Below are positions 1-6,869 of a stretch of DNA of 64,000 nt, piece by piece (positions within the stretch are counted from its first letter, which is position 1; each line of letters opens with the position of its first letter). Source of the DNA: Actinacidiphila alni (GTDB lineage Bacteria; Actinomycetota; Actinomycetes; Streptomycetales; Streptomycetaceae); assembly GCF_900112845.1 (NCBI RefSeq), contig NZ_FONG01000020.1, positions 62,001 to 126,000 of the forward strand, read 5' to 3'. A model generated the notes under the pieces. The model had not been told where the DNA came from and ran no database searches. It worked only from the letters and a program-made list of their open reading frames with translations. Position numbers and translations under genes: made by a program.

Positions 1-461
1 GCGAATTTCTTGAAGTCGGCCTCGCCGCCGCCCTTCGCGAGCGCGGCCAGATTGCGCGCGACCCGTTCGTCGACCTTCGCCTGCATCTCGCGGGCCAGGC
101 TGCGCGCCGAGAACGGCGGCTGCACCGTACGCCGCACCCGCGGGTGGTCCGGCGGGTCCATCCGCACCAGCTGGTGGAATTCGTGGTCGAGGACCCGCCC
201 GAAGGCCGCGCTGCCGTGCGGGCCGAAGTCCCGCTTGGCGCGTTCGTAGCGCGCGGAGGTCTTGGTGCCCTGCCGGCTGTAGAGGATGTTGTTGTCCCCC
301 AGCAGTTCCTGCACCCGCTCGTGGCGGCTGAGGATCACCATGTCGTCCTGTTTCCAGACCGGGATCTCCTCGCGGAGCCTGTTCCAGGTCGGGTACGGAT
401 CCGCGAGCCTGCCGCCGTCGCCGGCCAGCAGCGCGCGTACGTCGTCCTGCAGCGAATTCAT
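1..461 (-). CDS. Cytochrome P450, N-terminal part (runs off the window)
   Basis: Only the first 153 residues are present; the heme-binding cysteine region lies outside the window. The visible part reads as a bacterial class I P450: an N-terminus with DPYPTW-like sequence (ADPYPTWNRL), a region RHERVQELLG, and the typical MDPPDHPRVRRTV motif that precedes helix C in CYP families. It would be a soluble heme monooxygenase needing a ferredoxin partner. Its ATG overlaps the stop of the upstream MDR gene by 4 bp (ATGA), so the two are probably co-translated. Together with the two acyl-CoA dehydrogenases upstream it suggests lipid, steroid or side-chain oxidation, but the substrate cannot be read from this fragment. 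Confidence 0.85.
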   Translation of the reverse strand, partial: MNSLQDDVRALLAGDGGRLADPYPTWNRLREEIPVWKQDDMVILSRHERVQELLGDNNILYSRQGTKTSARYERAKRDFGPHGSAAFGRVLDHEFHQLVRMDPPDHPRVRRTVQPPFSARSLAREMQAKVDERVARNLAALAKGGGEADFKKF

Positions 462-1450
462 GCCCGCACCTCCACGACGAGCTTGCCGACGGTACGGCCG
501 CGCAGCAGGTCGGCGAAGGCCGCTCCGGCCGCGGCCAGCCCCGGGGCCTGCTGGATCTCCTGGTCGAGTGTGCCCGCCGCGATCATCTCCGCGAGGGCCT
601 TGCGCGCCTGCGCGTTGTCCGCGGCGAAGTCGGCGGCGCGGAAGCCCTGGACGGTCAGCGAGCGGGTCACCAGCCGGAACCAGTTGTCCAGCGGCAGCGG
701 CGGGACGACCGCGTCGGCGATGCCCGACATCTGCCCGCACAGCGCGACCCGGCCGAGCGGCCGCAGCCGTTCCACGAGCCGCGCGGACACCTCGCCCCAG
801 ACGTTGTCGAAGACCGCGTGCACCCCGTCGGGCGCCCAGCGGTCGACCTCCGCCCGCCATTGCGGCGACCGGTGGTCCACGGCGCGCACACCGAGCCGGG
901 CCAGCCCGGCCACCTTGTCGGGGCCGCCCACCACACCGAGCACCTCGGCGCCGCTCGCGGCGACGAGTTGGGCGGCGGCCTGGCCCACCCCGCCGAAGGC
1001 GCCGGTCACGACGACCTTCTCGCCCGGCCGGGGCCGCAGCACCCGCGTCACGCCGAAGTAGGCCGTCAGACCGGTCAGTCCGAGCAGTCCGACGGCGTGC
1101 CGCAGCGGTACACCGTCCGGCACGTCGTACGGCTCCGCGTCCGCCGCCGGTACGGTGACCGCGCTCGCCCAGGCGCCCGGGGCGAGCACGGTGTCCCCCA
1201 CGGCGAAGCGGTCGCTGCGGGTCGCGGTCACGGTGCCGACGACGCCCGCGGGCGGGACGAAGCCGGCACCCTCGGACCTCATGCGGATCCGCTGCGAGGG
1301 GTCGAGCGAGGCGTAGCCGACGCCGACGGTGATCTCGCCGTCGGCCGGTCCGGGCAGTTCGCGCGCGGCCACCTCGAACGAGGCGGCGGTGATGGGATCC
1401 GCGCCGTCATGGGTGAGCCGGACTTCGCTTACGGTGACCGACGCCGCCAT
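458..1450 (-). CDS. MDR-family NADP-dependent reductase (leukotriene B4 12-hydroxydehydrogenase / alkenal reductase type)
   Basis: A 330-residue medium-chain dehydrogenase/reductase without the zinc ligands of alcohol dehydrogenases. Visible features are an N-terminal GroES-like half containing SLDPSQRIRM, typical of the LTB4DH/PTGR1 subgroup, and a Rossmann half with VTGAFGGVGQAAAQL. Such enzymes reduce C=C bonds of enones or alkenals with NADPH. The ATG at 1450 is preferred over an upstream in-frame start because AGGAGG lies 6 nt before it. It follows the acyl-CoA dehydrogenase pair after a 104-bp gap holding an AT-rich motif, and overlaps the P450 start. Role in the same degradation route is inference. 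Confidence 0.85.
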   Translation of the reverse strand: MAASVTVSEVRLTHDGADPITAASFEVAARELPGPADGEITVGVGYASLDPSQRIRMRSEGAGFVPPAGVVGTVTATRSDRFAVGDTVLAPGAWASAVTVPAADAEPYDVPDGVPLRHAVGLLGLTGLTAYFGVTRVLRPRPGEKVVVTGAFGGVGQAAAQLVAASGAEVLGVVGGPDKVAGLARLGVRAVDHRSPQWRAEVDRWAPDGVHAVFDNVWGEVSARLVERLRPLGRVALCGQMSGIADAVVPPLPLDNWFRLVTRSLTVQGFRAADFAADNAQARKALAEMIAAGTLDQEIQQAPGLAAAGAAFADLLRGRTVGKLVVEVRA

Positions 1451-1475
1451 GCGACCTCCTTCGCTTGCACGGTAA

Positions 1476-1490
1476 TTTAGCATGGTTAAG
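1476..1490. promoter_or_regulatory. AT-rich motif TTAG-CATG-GTTAA upstream of the MDR/P450 unit
   Basis: In very GC-rich surroundings, 1470-1500 is AT-rich and contains TTTAGCATGGTTAAG. A related element (TTAG-N4-GTTAA on the minus strand) sits at 3847-3859 before the acyl-CoA dehydrogenase pair. The site is 27-40 nt upstream of the MDR start codon. A shared operator or promoter element is inferred from two copies only. Confidence 0.35.
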
Positions 1491-1554
1491 GAATAAGCGA
1501 GAGTGCGCGGCCGGAAAATTGTCCGCACCGCGAGGGAGCGGGGGGCTTACCGGC

Positions 1555-2637
1555 TTACCGGAGCGGGTCGACGCCGCGATGGTCGCTGACGGCCGCCGCC
1601 AGGCCCGCGAGGTGGTGCCGCCGGTTGCCCAGCAGGTGCTCGATGGTGGTGAGGCGCATCGCGTAGTGGCCGACCCCATACTCCATGGTCAGGCCGATGC
1701 CGCCGTGCAGTTGGATGGCCTCCTGGCCGATGCGCCGGCCGGACTCGGCTGCCCGCAGCTTGGCGCGCGAGGCGGCCTCGACGCCTTCGGCCTCGTCGCC
1801 GTCCTGGAGCACCAGCGACGCCCAGAGCGCCATGCTGCGCGCGAGTTCCAGGCACACATACATGTCCGAGGCACGGAAGGCGAGATTCTGGAACGCCTTG
1901 AGGGGCTTCCCGAACTGGTGGCGGTCACGCAGATAGTCGCGGGTCATCTCCAGCGCGCGTTCCATGGCGCCGAGCGCCTCGTGCGCGTACGCCACTTGGG
2001 CGCACGCCCGTGCGTACGCGATCGTGCCGCTCGCGTCGGCGGCCGGATCGCCGATCGGCCCGGCGGCCGTCCCGTCGAAGGTCACCCGGGCGGCGCGGCC
2101 GCCGTCGTAGGTGGCGAACGCCGTCCGCTCCCCCTGGGCCGTGGTGAACAGCGCCGGTGTCCCGTCGACGTCGGCGACCACCACGAGCAGGTCCGCGCGT
2201 GCGCCGTTGAGCACCGGCGAGGCGCCGCCGTCCAGCACCCACAGGTCGCCGTCACGCCGTGCGGTGACCCCCGGGCCGCCCACGTACGCGGGCAGGACCG
2301 TACCGTTGGCGATCGCCGAGACGTCGGCGTCGGCCCGCGCCAGGAGCCCGCCGCAGAGCACGACGGCCTCCACGAAGGGCTCGGGCGCCAGCACGCGCCC
2401 CAACTCCTCCGCCACGACGGCGACCTCGACGGGCCCGGCGCCCATGCCGCCTGCCTCCTCGGGGAAGGGCAGGCCGAGCACCCCCATCTCGGCGAGCCGG
2501 GACCAGACGGCCTCGTCGAATCCCGGGTCCTTCGCGGTGGCGGCGCGGCGCCCGTCGATCGTGGCGTAGGTCTTGCCGAGCAGGGCGCGCACCGCTTCGC
2601 GCAGCGCCCGCTGTTCGTCGCTGTAGTCGAAATCCAT
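1555..2637 (-). CDS. Acyl-CoA dehydrogenase (FadE28/ChsE1-like subunit)
   Basis: A 360-residue acyl-CoA dehydrogenase: N-terminal helical domain starting MDFDYSDEQRALREAV, middle beta domain, and C-terminal helical domain with RHQFGKPLKAFQNL and LHGGIGLTMEYGVGHY. It would oxidise an acyl-CoA to the 2,3-enoyl-CoA using FAD. The next gene upstream (383 residues, 3-bp gap) is also an acyl-CoA dehydrogenase; paired unequal subunits of about 340-360 and 385 residues are known from alpha2beta2 enzymes of steroid side-chain breakdown such as FadE28-FadE29. I infer such a heterotetramer here, with this chain as the probable non-catalytic partner. Substrate unknown. Confidence 0.85.
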   Translation of the reverse strand: MDFDYSDEQRALREAVRALLGKTYATIDGRRAATAKDPGFDEAVWSRLAEMGVLGLPFPEEAGGMGAGPVEVAVVAEELGRVLAPEPFVEAVVLCGGLLARADADVSAIANGTVLPAYVGGPGVTARRDGDLWVLDGGASPVLNGARADLLVVVADVDGTPALFTTAQGERTAFATYDGGRAARVTFDGTAAGPIGDPAADASGTIAYARACAQVAYAHEALGAMERALEMTRDYLRDRHQFGKPLKAFQNLAFRASDMYVCLELARSMALWASLVLQDGDEAEGVEAASRAKLRAAESGRRIGQEAIQLHGGIGLTMEYGVGHYAMRLTTIEHLLGNRRHHLAGLAAAVSDHRGVDPLR

Positions 2638-2640
2638 CCC

Positions 2641-3792
2641 TCAGAGCCCCAGGATCGTGCCGGCGATGATCTGTCGTTGCACCTCGCTGGAGCCGCCGTA
2701 AATGCTGGCGGCCCGCAGATGGAGGTAGTTCGGCGCGGCCGTCCGCGTCCAGGCGGGCGCGCCCGCCGCCGGGTCGGAGCCGAGCCCCTGCTCACCGGCC
2801 AGGCCGAGGACGAGTTCGGTGACCGCCTGTTCCAGTTCCGACCCCGCCAGCTTCAGGACGGACGAGGCGGGCTGGGCCTTGCCGTCCGCCGAGTCGGCCG
2901 CGACCCGGATCGAGGTCAGCTCGACCGCCAGCAGGTCGTTCTCCAGCCTGGCGAATTCCGCCGCGAGCAGCGGGTCCTCGCGCAGCCGCTCCCCGGCCCA
3001 GGTCTTGGCCTGCGCCAGCAGCCGCTTGGTCCCGCCCACGCCCGCGATGCCCACCCGCTCGTTGCCGAGGAGGAATTTGGCGTAGTCCCACCCTCGGTTC
3101 TCCTCGCCGACGAGATTCCCGGCCGGGACGCGGACGTCCTCGAAGAAGACCTCGTTGACCAGATCACCGCCGTCGATGAGCCGGATCGGCCGGACGGTGA
3201 CGCCCGGTGAGGTCATGTCGACGAGCAGGAAGGAGATGCCCGCCTGCCGGCGGGGGGCGTCCGGGTCGGTGCGCACCAGCGTGAAGATCCAGTCGCCGTA
3301 CTGCGCGTAGGAGGTCCAGATCTTCTGGCCGTTGACGACGTAGTCGTCCCCGTCGCGGACGGCCGACGTCCGCAGCGCGGCCAGGTCAGAGCCGGCGTCG
3401 GGTTCGGAGAAGCCCTGCGACCACCAGATGTCGACCCTCCGGGTGGCCGGCAGGAAGCGTTCCTTCTGCTCGCGCGAGCCGAACGCGGCGATGACCGGGC
3501 CGACCATCGAGGCGTTGAAGGTCACCGGCGGCGGAACGCACGCCGCGCTCATCTCCTCGTGCCAGATGTGCCGCTGAAGGGGCGTCCAGTCCTTGCCGCC
3601 CCACTCGACCGGCCAGTTGGGCACGGCGATACCGGCCGCGTCAAGCGTCCGCATCGACCGGACCATCTGCTCCTTGGTCAGCTCCTCGCGCGCCGCCACG
3701 GTCTCCCGGATGTCCTGCGGCACCTGGGTGGTGAAGAACTCCCGCAGACCCGCCCGGAAGACCGCGTCCTGCGGCGACAACCTCAGCTTCAT
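2641..3792 (-). CDS. Acyl-CoA dehydrogenase (FadE29/ChsE2-like subunit)
   Basis: A 383-residue flavin-dependent acyl-CoA dehydrogenase. Motifs seen are GFSEPDAGSDLAAL (residues about 127-140), the flavin-contacting QKIWTSYAQYGDW (156-168), and the C-terminal IYGGSSEVQRQIIAGTILGL. A glutamate at 245 in LLGNERVGIAG sits where the catalytic base is placed in ChsE2-type subunits, from memory of the family. The ATG at 3792 has GAAGGAG upstream. It is first in the pair and separated from the next gene by 3 bp, so the two chains are probably made together. Acts in the cytoplasm on an unknown CoA thioester. Confidence 0.88.
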   Translation of the reverse strand: MKLRLSPQDAVFRAGLREFFTTQVPQDIRETVAAREELTKEQMVRSMRTLDAAGIAVPNWPVEWGGKDWTPLQRHIWHEEMSAACVPPPVTFNASMVGPVIAAFGSREQKERFLPATRRVDIWWSQGFSEPDAGSDLAALRTSAVRDGDDYVVNGQKIWTSYAQYGDWIFTLVRTDPDAPRRQAGISFLLVDMTSPGVTVRPIRLIDGGDLVNEVFFEDVRVPAGNLVGEENRGWDYAKFLLGNERVGIAGVGGTKRLLAQAKTWAGERLREDPLLAAEFARLENDLLAVELTSIRVAADSADGKAQPASSVLKLAGSELEQAVTELVLGLAGEQGLGSDPAAGAPAWTRTAAPNYLHLRAASIYGGSSEVQRQIIAGTILGL

Positions 3793-3846
3793 GCCACTCC
3801 TTCGGGGCAGCCCTCGGGTGCGGGACCCACACCCTCAAAATTTCAT

Positions 3847-3859
3847 TTAACATCCCTAA
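3847..3859 (-). promoter_or_regulatory. AT-rich motif TTAG-GGAT-GTTAA upstream of the acyl-CoA dehydrogenase pair
   Basis: On the minus strand this reads TTAGGGATGTTAA, inside an AT-rich patch (about 3838-3866), 55-67 nt before the start codon of the first acyl-CoA dehydrogenase. It shares TTAG-N4-GTTAA with the element at 1477-1489. Candidate operator for a common regulator, by inference. Confidence 0.35.
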
Positions 3860-4002
3860 GTAATATGGCTCACCGTCGCACGGGCCCCGGACCGTGTCAA
3901 GGACGGCCGGGGCGAAAAAGGGCTTACGCGGTGCGAGGCTTCCGTGAAGTGGGACTTACGTGAAGAGGGCTTGCGCGGTGAAGGGCTCAAGCAGTGGAGC
4001 GC

Positions 4003-4314
4003 TCACGCGGTCGCACGGACCGGGTCCAGGAGGTGCGGCAGGCCCACGAGCCGGAAGATGTGCGCGGCGGCGGGGTCGGGGCGGGTCCGCAGGACGATAC
4101 CGCGGTCGTGCGCGTAGTCGTATGCGTCGGACAGTACGTGCAGCGCGGTCACGGTGACGACCGGATCGGTCAGGCGGACGACCAGCAGGGGCTGCCGGCA
4201 CCGGTCGAGGGCGGCGCGCAGCAGGGCGAGGGCGGGCTCGCGGTCCTCGAAGTCGATGACGTCCGGGATCTCGACGAGGTCCGCGCCGGCGGTGTGCCGG
4301 GTCAGGGCGTCCAC
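4003..4314 (-). CDS. Small STAS-domain protein (anti-sigma factor antagonist type)
   Basis: A 103-residue protein read from GTG at 4314, which has GGGGGAGG about 6 nt upstream. The sequence has the STAS layout: a strand LLVVRLTDPV, an intervening helix, a strand GIVLRTRP and the end HIFRLVGLPHLLDP, close to the RLLRLTGLD ending of SpoIIAA/RsbV-like antagonists. The usual DSSG phosphorylation loop is not obvious, so it may be a divergent, unregulated STAS. A 41-codon reading frame just upstream overlaps its start by 13 bp. Partner unknown; a role in sigma or anti-sigma control is inferred from the fold only. Confidence 0.6.
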   Translation of the reverse strand: MDALTRHTAGADLVEIPDVIDFEDREPALALLRAALDRCRQPLLVVRLTDPVVTVTALHVLSDAYDYAHDRGIVLRTRPDPAAAHIFRLVGLPHLLDPVRATA

Positions 4315-4427
4315 GGCGCGCCTCCCCCGGCGCCGGGTATGACGCGCCACCACGACCGCGCCCGGTACGGCAGGTCGTGGTGGCGGATGGCCGCTGGGGG
4401 CAGCGGCGGCGTAACGGTGTCGGTCAT
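4302..4427 (-). CDS. Possible 41-residue upstream open reading frame
   Basis: The frame runs from ATG at 4427 to TGA at 4302 and begins MTDTVTPPLPPAAIRHHD. Its codons end mostly in G or C, as real genes here do, and it overlaps the STAS gene start. It may be a short leader peptide coupled to the STAS gene, or the true N-terminus of that gene separated by a frameshift near 4340. No clear ribosome site is seen. No recognisable domain. Confidence 0.3.
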   Translation of the reverse strand: MTDTVTPPLPPAAIRHHDLPYRARSWWRVIPGAGGGAPWTP

Positions 4428-4501
4428 GCCCGGCGAGTACCCCTGTGCCGGGAAGCAAACGGCGCCCGGCGGACCGCCCCGGCGCGGCCGGCTCGGCGGC
4501 C

Positions 4502-5071
4502 TCAGCGGCCGATGGCGTCGCGCGCCTTGTCCATCATCGCGGCGAAGGGACCGGTCATGGCCAGGGCCGCGGGGGAACCGGTCGCGGTCGGGTGCGGGTG
4601 GGTCGGCGCCAGGTGCTCGGCGCGGCGCAGCCGCTCGCCCATGGAATGCCGCTGGTCGGCGGTGCACTGCGCGACGATCGCCGGGAATTCCTCGCGTTCC
4701 TCGTGCTCGGCGTGCGAGCTGACCGCCTGCTCGAACTCGGCGATGGCGGACGCGAATTCGGGGCTCGCGACGTCCATGGACTCCAGCTGCTTCAGGACGC
4801 GGCTCGCCTCCTTCTCCTCGGCGTTGCGGGCCTCCGCCTCGCCCTCGCCCGCGGTCTTCTTGGCCACCGGCCGCAGGATCAGTTCCTCGGCGGCCTCGTG
4901 CACCGCCAGCAGGCCGCGCAGTTGGTCGAAGGCGGCCTCCTTCTCGTCGCCCTCGCCGAGGGCGATCCGGGCGAACAGCCCGCGGATCCGGGCATGCTGT
5001 TCCAGCAGCAGCGCCACGACATCGCCTTCCGGCAGCTTCGCCGCCGCGGCCCTCTCATCGGCTGCGCTCAT
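4502..5071 (-). CDS. Hemerythrin (HHE) domain protein
   Basis: A 189-residue protein with a predicted four-helix bundle and the iron-ligand pattern of hemerythrin/HHE proteins: His26 in LLLEQHARIRGLF, His58 and Glu62 in LLAVHEAAEE, His120 and His123 followed by Glu in SSHAEHEEREEFPAI. Such domains bind a di-iron centre and serve in oxygen, nitric oxide or redox sensing or protection. ATG at 5071 has AAGGAG 6 nt upstream. The C-terminal part after residue 150 is a low-complexity Pro/Thr/Ala tail. The next gene upstream encodes a small acidic protein in the same direction. Precise ligand unknown. Confidence 0.85.
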   Translation of the reverse strand: MSAADERAAAAKLPEGDVVALLLEQHARIRGLFARIALGEGDEKEAAFDQLRGLLAVHEAAEELILRPVAKKTAGEGEAEARNAEEKEASRVLKQLESMDVASPEFASAIAEFEQAVSSHAEHEEREEFPAIVAQCTADQRHSMGERLRRAEHLAPTHPHPTATGSPAALAMTGPFAAMMDKARDAIGR

Positions 5072-5173
5072 CACAGACTCCTTGCCTTGTGCTCCGTGGA
5101 TGTCCTCCGCCGCACGCGGCGGAGCTTCCACGTGACCGCGTGACCCCTGAACGGCACGGGAAACACGCGGCGC

Positions 5174-5383
5174 TCAATCGGTGCCGGATTCACCGGCTCC
5201 CCCGCCGGACTCGTCGTCGGCCTCGCGCTGCGCGCCCACGTTGGGGCTGGTCGCGTCGCCCGCCTCGCCGTCCCTGCCGCGCGTGCGGTGCTCCTCACCG
5301 AGTTCCCTGACCAGTTCCTCGGCGGTGCCGCCGTGCTCGCGGCGGGTGCCGTCCCCGGTGTCGTCCTTCTGTTCACGGCCCAT
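5174..5383 (-). CDS. Small acidic hydrophilic protein, unknown function
   Basis: A 69-residue protein from ATG 5383, with AAGGAG upstream; an earlier in-frame ATG lacks a comparable site. It is rich in Glu, Asp, Gly, Thr and Arg, has no hydrophobic segment or cysteine, and is probably disordered. It lies 102 bp upstream of the hemerythrin-like gene on the same strand and may be co-transcribed. Similar small charged proteins accompany stress genes in streptomycetes, but I do not recognise a named family. Confidence 0.6.
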   Translation of the reverse strand: MGREQKDDTGDGTRREHGGTAEELVRELGEEHRTRGRDGEAGDATSPNVGAQREADDESGGGAGESGTD

Positions 5384-5581
5384 GGCGGTCTCCTTCCGTG
5401 ACGCCCTCTTCACGAGCGCTCACCCGGCGGCTTCCCCACGCCGTCCGCCCGTAACGGGACAGGCCGGGTGCGCCGCCATTCGGAGCCCGCCGTTGGGGAA
5501 GGGCGCACACAGTGCCGCAAACCGGGCACGCTCCGGGGACAGGAGGACTTGCGACGGACGAACGGACAAGGAGCGCGGACG

Positions 5582-6598
5582 GTGAAGAGCCTGTTGGAAA
5601 CCCTGCCCGTCGCCGAGCTGCGGAAGGTACGGGCCGCGCGGCCGGGCGCGGAGCTCGCGGCGCGGCCGATGCTGGCCACGCTGAGCGACCGGCGGGACTT
5701 CGGTACGGACTGGATCTTCGAGCGCAAGCTCGACGGGGTACGGGTGCTCGCCGTACGGGAGGCCGGCGAGGTGCGGTTGCTGTCCAGGACCGGACGGCGG
5801 CTGGACTCCGCCTATCCGGAGATCGCGGACGCCCTCGCCGCGCAGGAGGCGGACGACTTCACGGTGGACGGCGAGGTGGTCGCCTTCGACGCCAGGGGCC
5901 GTACCGATTTCTCGCTGCTCCAGCAGCGCATGGGTCTGACCGACGCGCGCCGGATCCGCGCCACCGGGGTGGCCGTCACGTACTACGTCTTCGACCTGCT
6001 GCGGCTCGACGGCGCCGATGTCACCGCGATCCCGCTGCGGTCGCGCAAATCGCTGCTGCGCAGGGCGCTGATCTACCGGGCGCCGCTGCGCTTCACCCCG
6101 CACCGCAACGAGGGCGGCCAGGAGCTGCTGGACCAGGCGTGCGGCCGCGGCTGGGAGGGCCTGATCGCCAAACGCGCGTCGGGCCCGTACGAGCCGCGCC
6201 GCTCCGGCGCGTGGCTGAAGCTCAAGTGCGGCCTCGGCCAGGAATTCGTGATCGGCGGCTTCACCGAACCGGCCGGGGCGCGGATCGGTTTCGGCGCCCT
6301 GCTGCTCGGCTACTACGAGGGCACGCGACTGCGGTACGCGGGCAAGGTCGGCACCGGCTACGACGACCGCACCCTGCGGGAGCTGCGCGAGCGTCTTGAC
6401 GGTCTCGAAACCGGCCGCTCGCCCTTCGTGGACACCGTCCGTGAGCGCGCGCCGCACTGGGCCGAGCCCAGACTCGTCGCGGAGGTCGGCTTCTCGCAGT
6501 GGACGCGCGACGGCATGCTGCGCCATCCCCGCTTCCTCGGCCTGCGGGACGACAAGCGGCCCTCCGACGTGGTCCGCGAAACCCCGGCGGGACCGTGA
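5582..6598 (+). CDS. ATP-dependent DNA ligase (LigD/LigC ligase-domain type)
   Basis: A 338-residue stand-alone ligase. Seen motifs are motif I ERKLDGVRVL with the adenylated lysine at 49, motif III DGEVVAFD, motif IV EGLIAKR and motif V GAWLKLKC, followed by an OB-fold domain with FVIGGFTEP. It seals nicked or broken DNA using ATP and probably acts in Ku-dependent end joining, where actinobacteria often carry several such ligases. GTG at 5582 is chosen because AAGGAG lies about 9 nt upstream; the frame is open further upstream but lacks protein-like sequence. No Ku or primase gene is adjacent. A strong hairpin follows the stop codon. Confidence 0.9.
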   Translation: MKSLLETLPVAELRKVRAARPGAELAARPMLATLSDRRDFGTDWIFERKLDGVRVLAVREAGEVRLLSRTGRRLDSAYPEIADALAAQEADDFTVDGEVVAFDARGRTDFSLLQQRMGLTDARRIRATGVAVTYYVFDLLRLDGADVTAIPLRSRKSLLRRALIYRAPLRFTPHRNEGGQELLDQACGRGWEGLIAKRASGPYEPRRSGAWLKLKCGLGQEFVIGGFTEPAGARIGFGALLLGYYEGTRLRYAGKVGTGYDDRTLRELRERLDGLETGRSPFVDTVRERAPHWAEPRLVAEVGFSQWTRDGMLRHPRFLGLRDDKRPSDVVRETPAGP

Positions 6599-6602
6599 TT
6601 TT

Positions 6603-6627
6603 GCCGGGCGCGGCCGCCGCGCCCGGC
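6603..6627 (+). terminator. Hairpin terminator after the DNA ligase gene
   Basis: A perfect 11-bp stem (GCCGGGCGCGG / CCGCGCCCGGC) with a 3-nt loop begins 5 nt after the ligase stop codon. There is no U-run, as is common in high-GC actinobacteria. It separates the ligase from the dehydrogenase operon that starts at 6870. Confidence 0.7.
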
Positions 6628-6869
6628 CGGTGTGATTGACCTGGGCCGTTCCGGGCACCCGGACCGCGCACGGCCCGATCGGCCGATCCGGGCGCGTGGG
6701 ACCCAGGGGTCCGGGCAGGCGCTTCACGAAGGTCACTCGCCGCTCCACGACGACGGGCGCACCGCACCGGACGTTCGACCGCAGACGGCACGACCCGCGA
6801 CCGTCCCATCGGCGCCTGCCATGACGCCGGCCACGAGGCGACGGGCGGATCACGCCGGGAAGGGCGCGT

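Noticed and set aside
286..1158. Long plus-strand frame opposite the MDR reductase gene
   Set aside because: It is rich in Arg, Pro and Ala with no domain and mirrors a clear gene on the other strand; a high-GC shadow frame.
1465..3210. 581-codon plus-strand frame across both acyl-CoA dehydrogenases
   Set aside because: No recognisable family, spans two real genes, and composition is that of an antisense frame.
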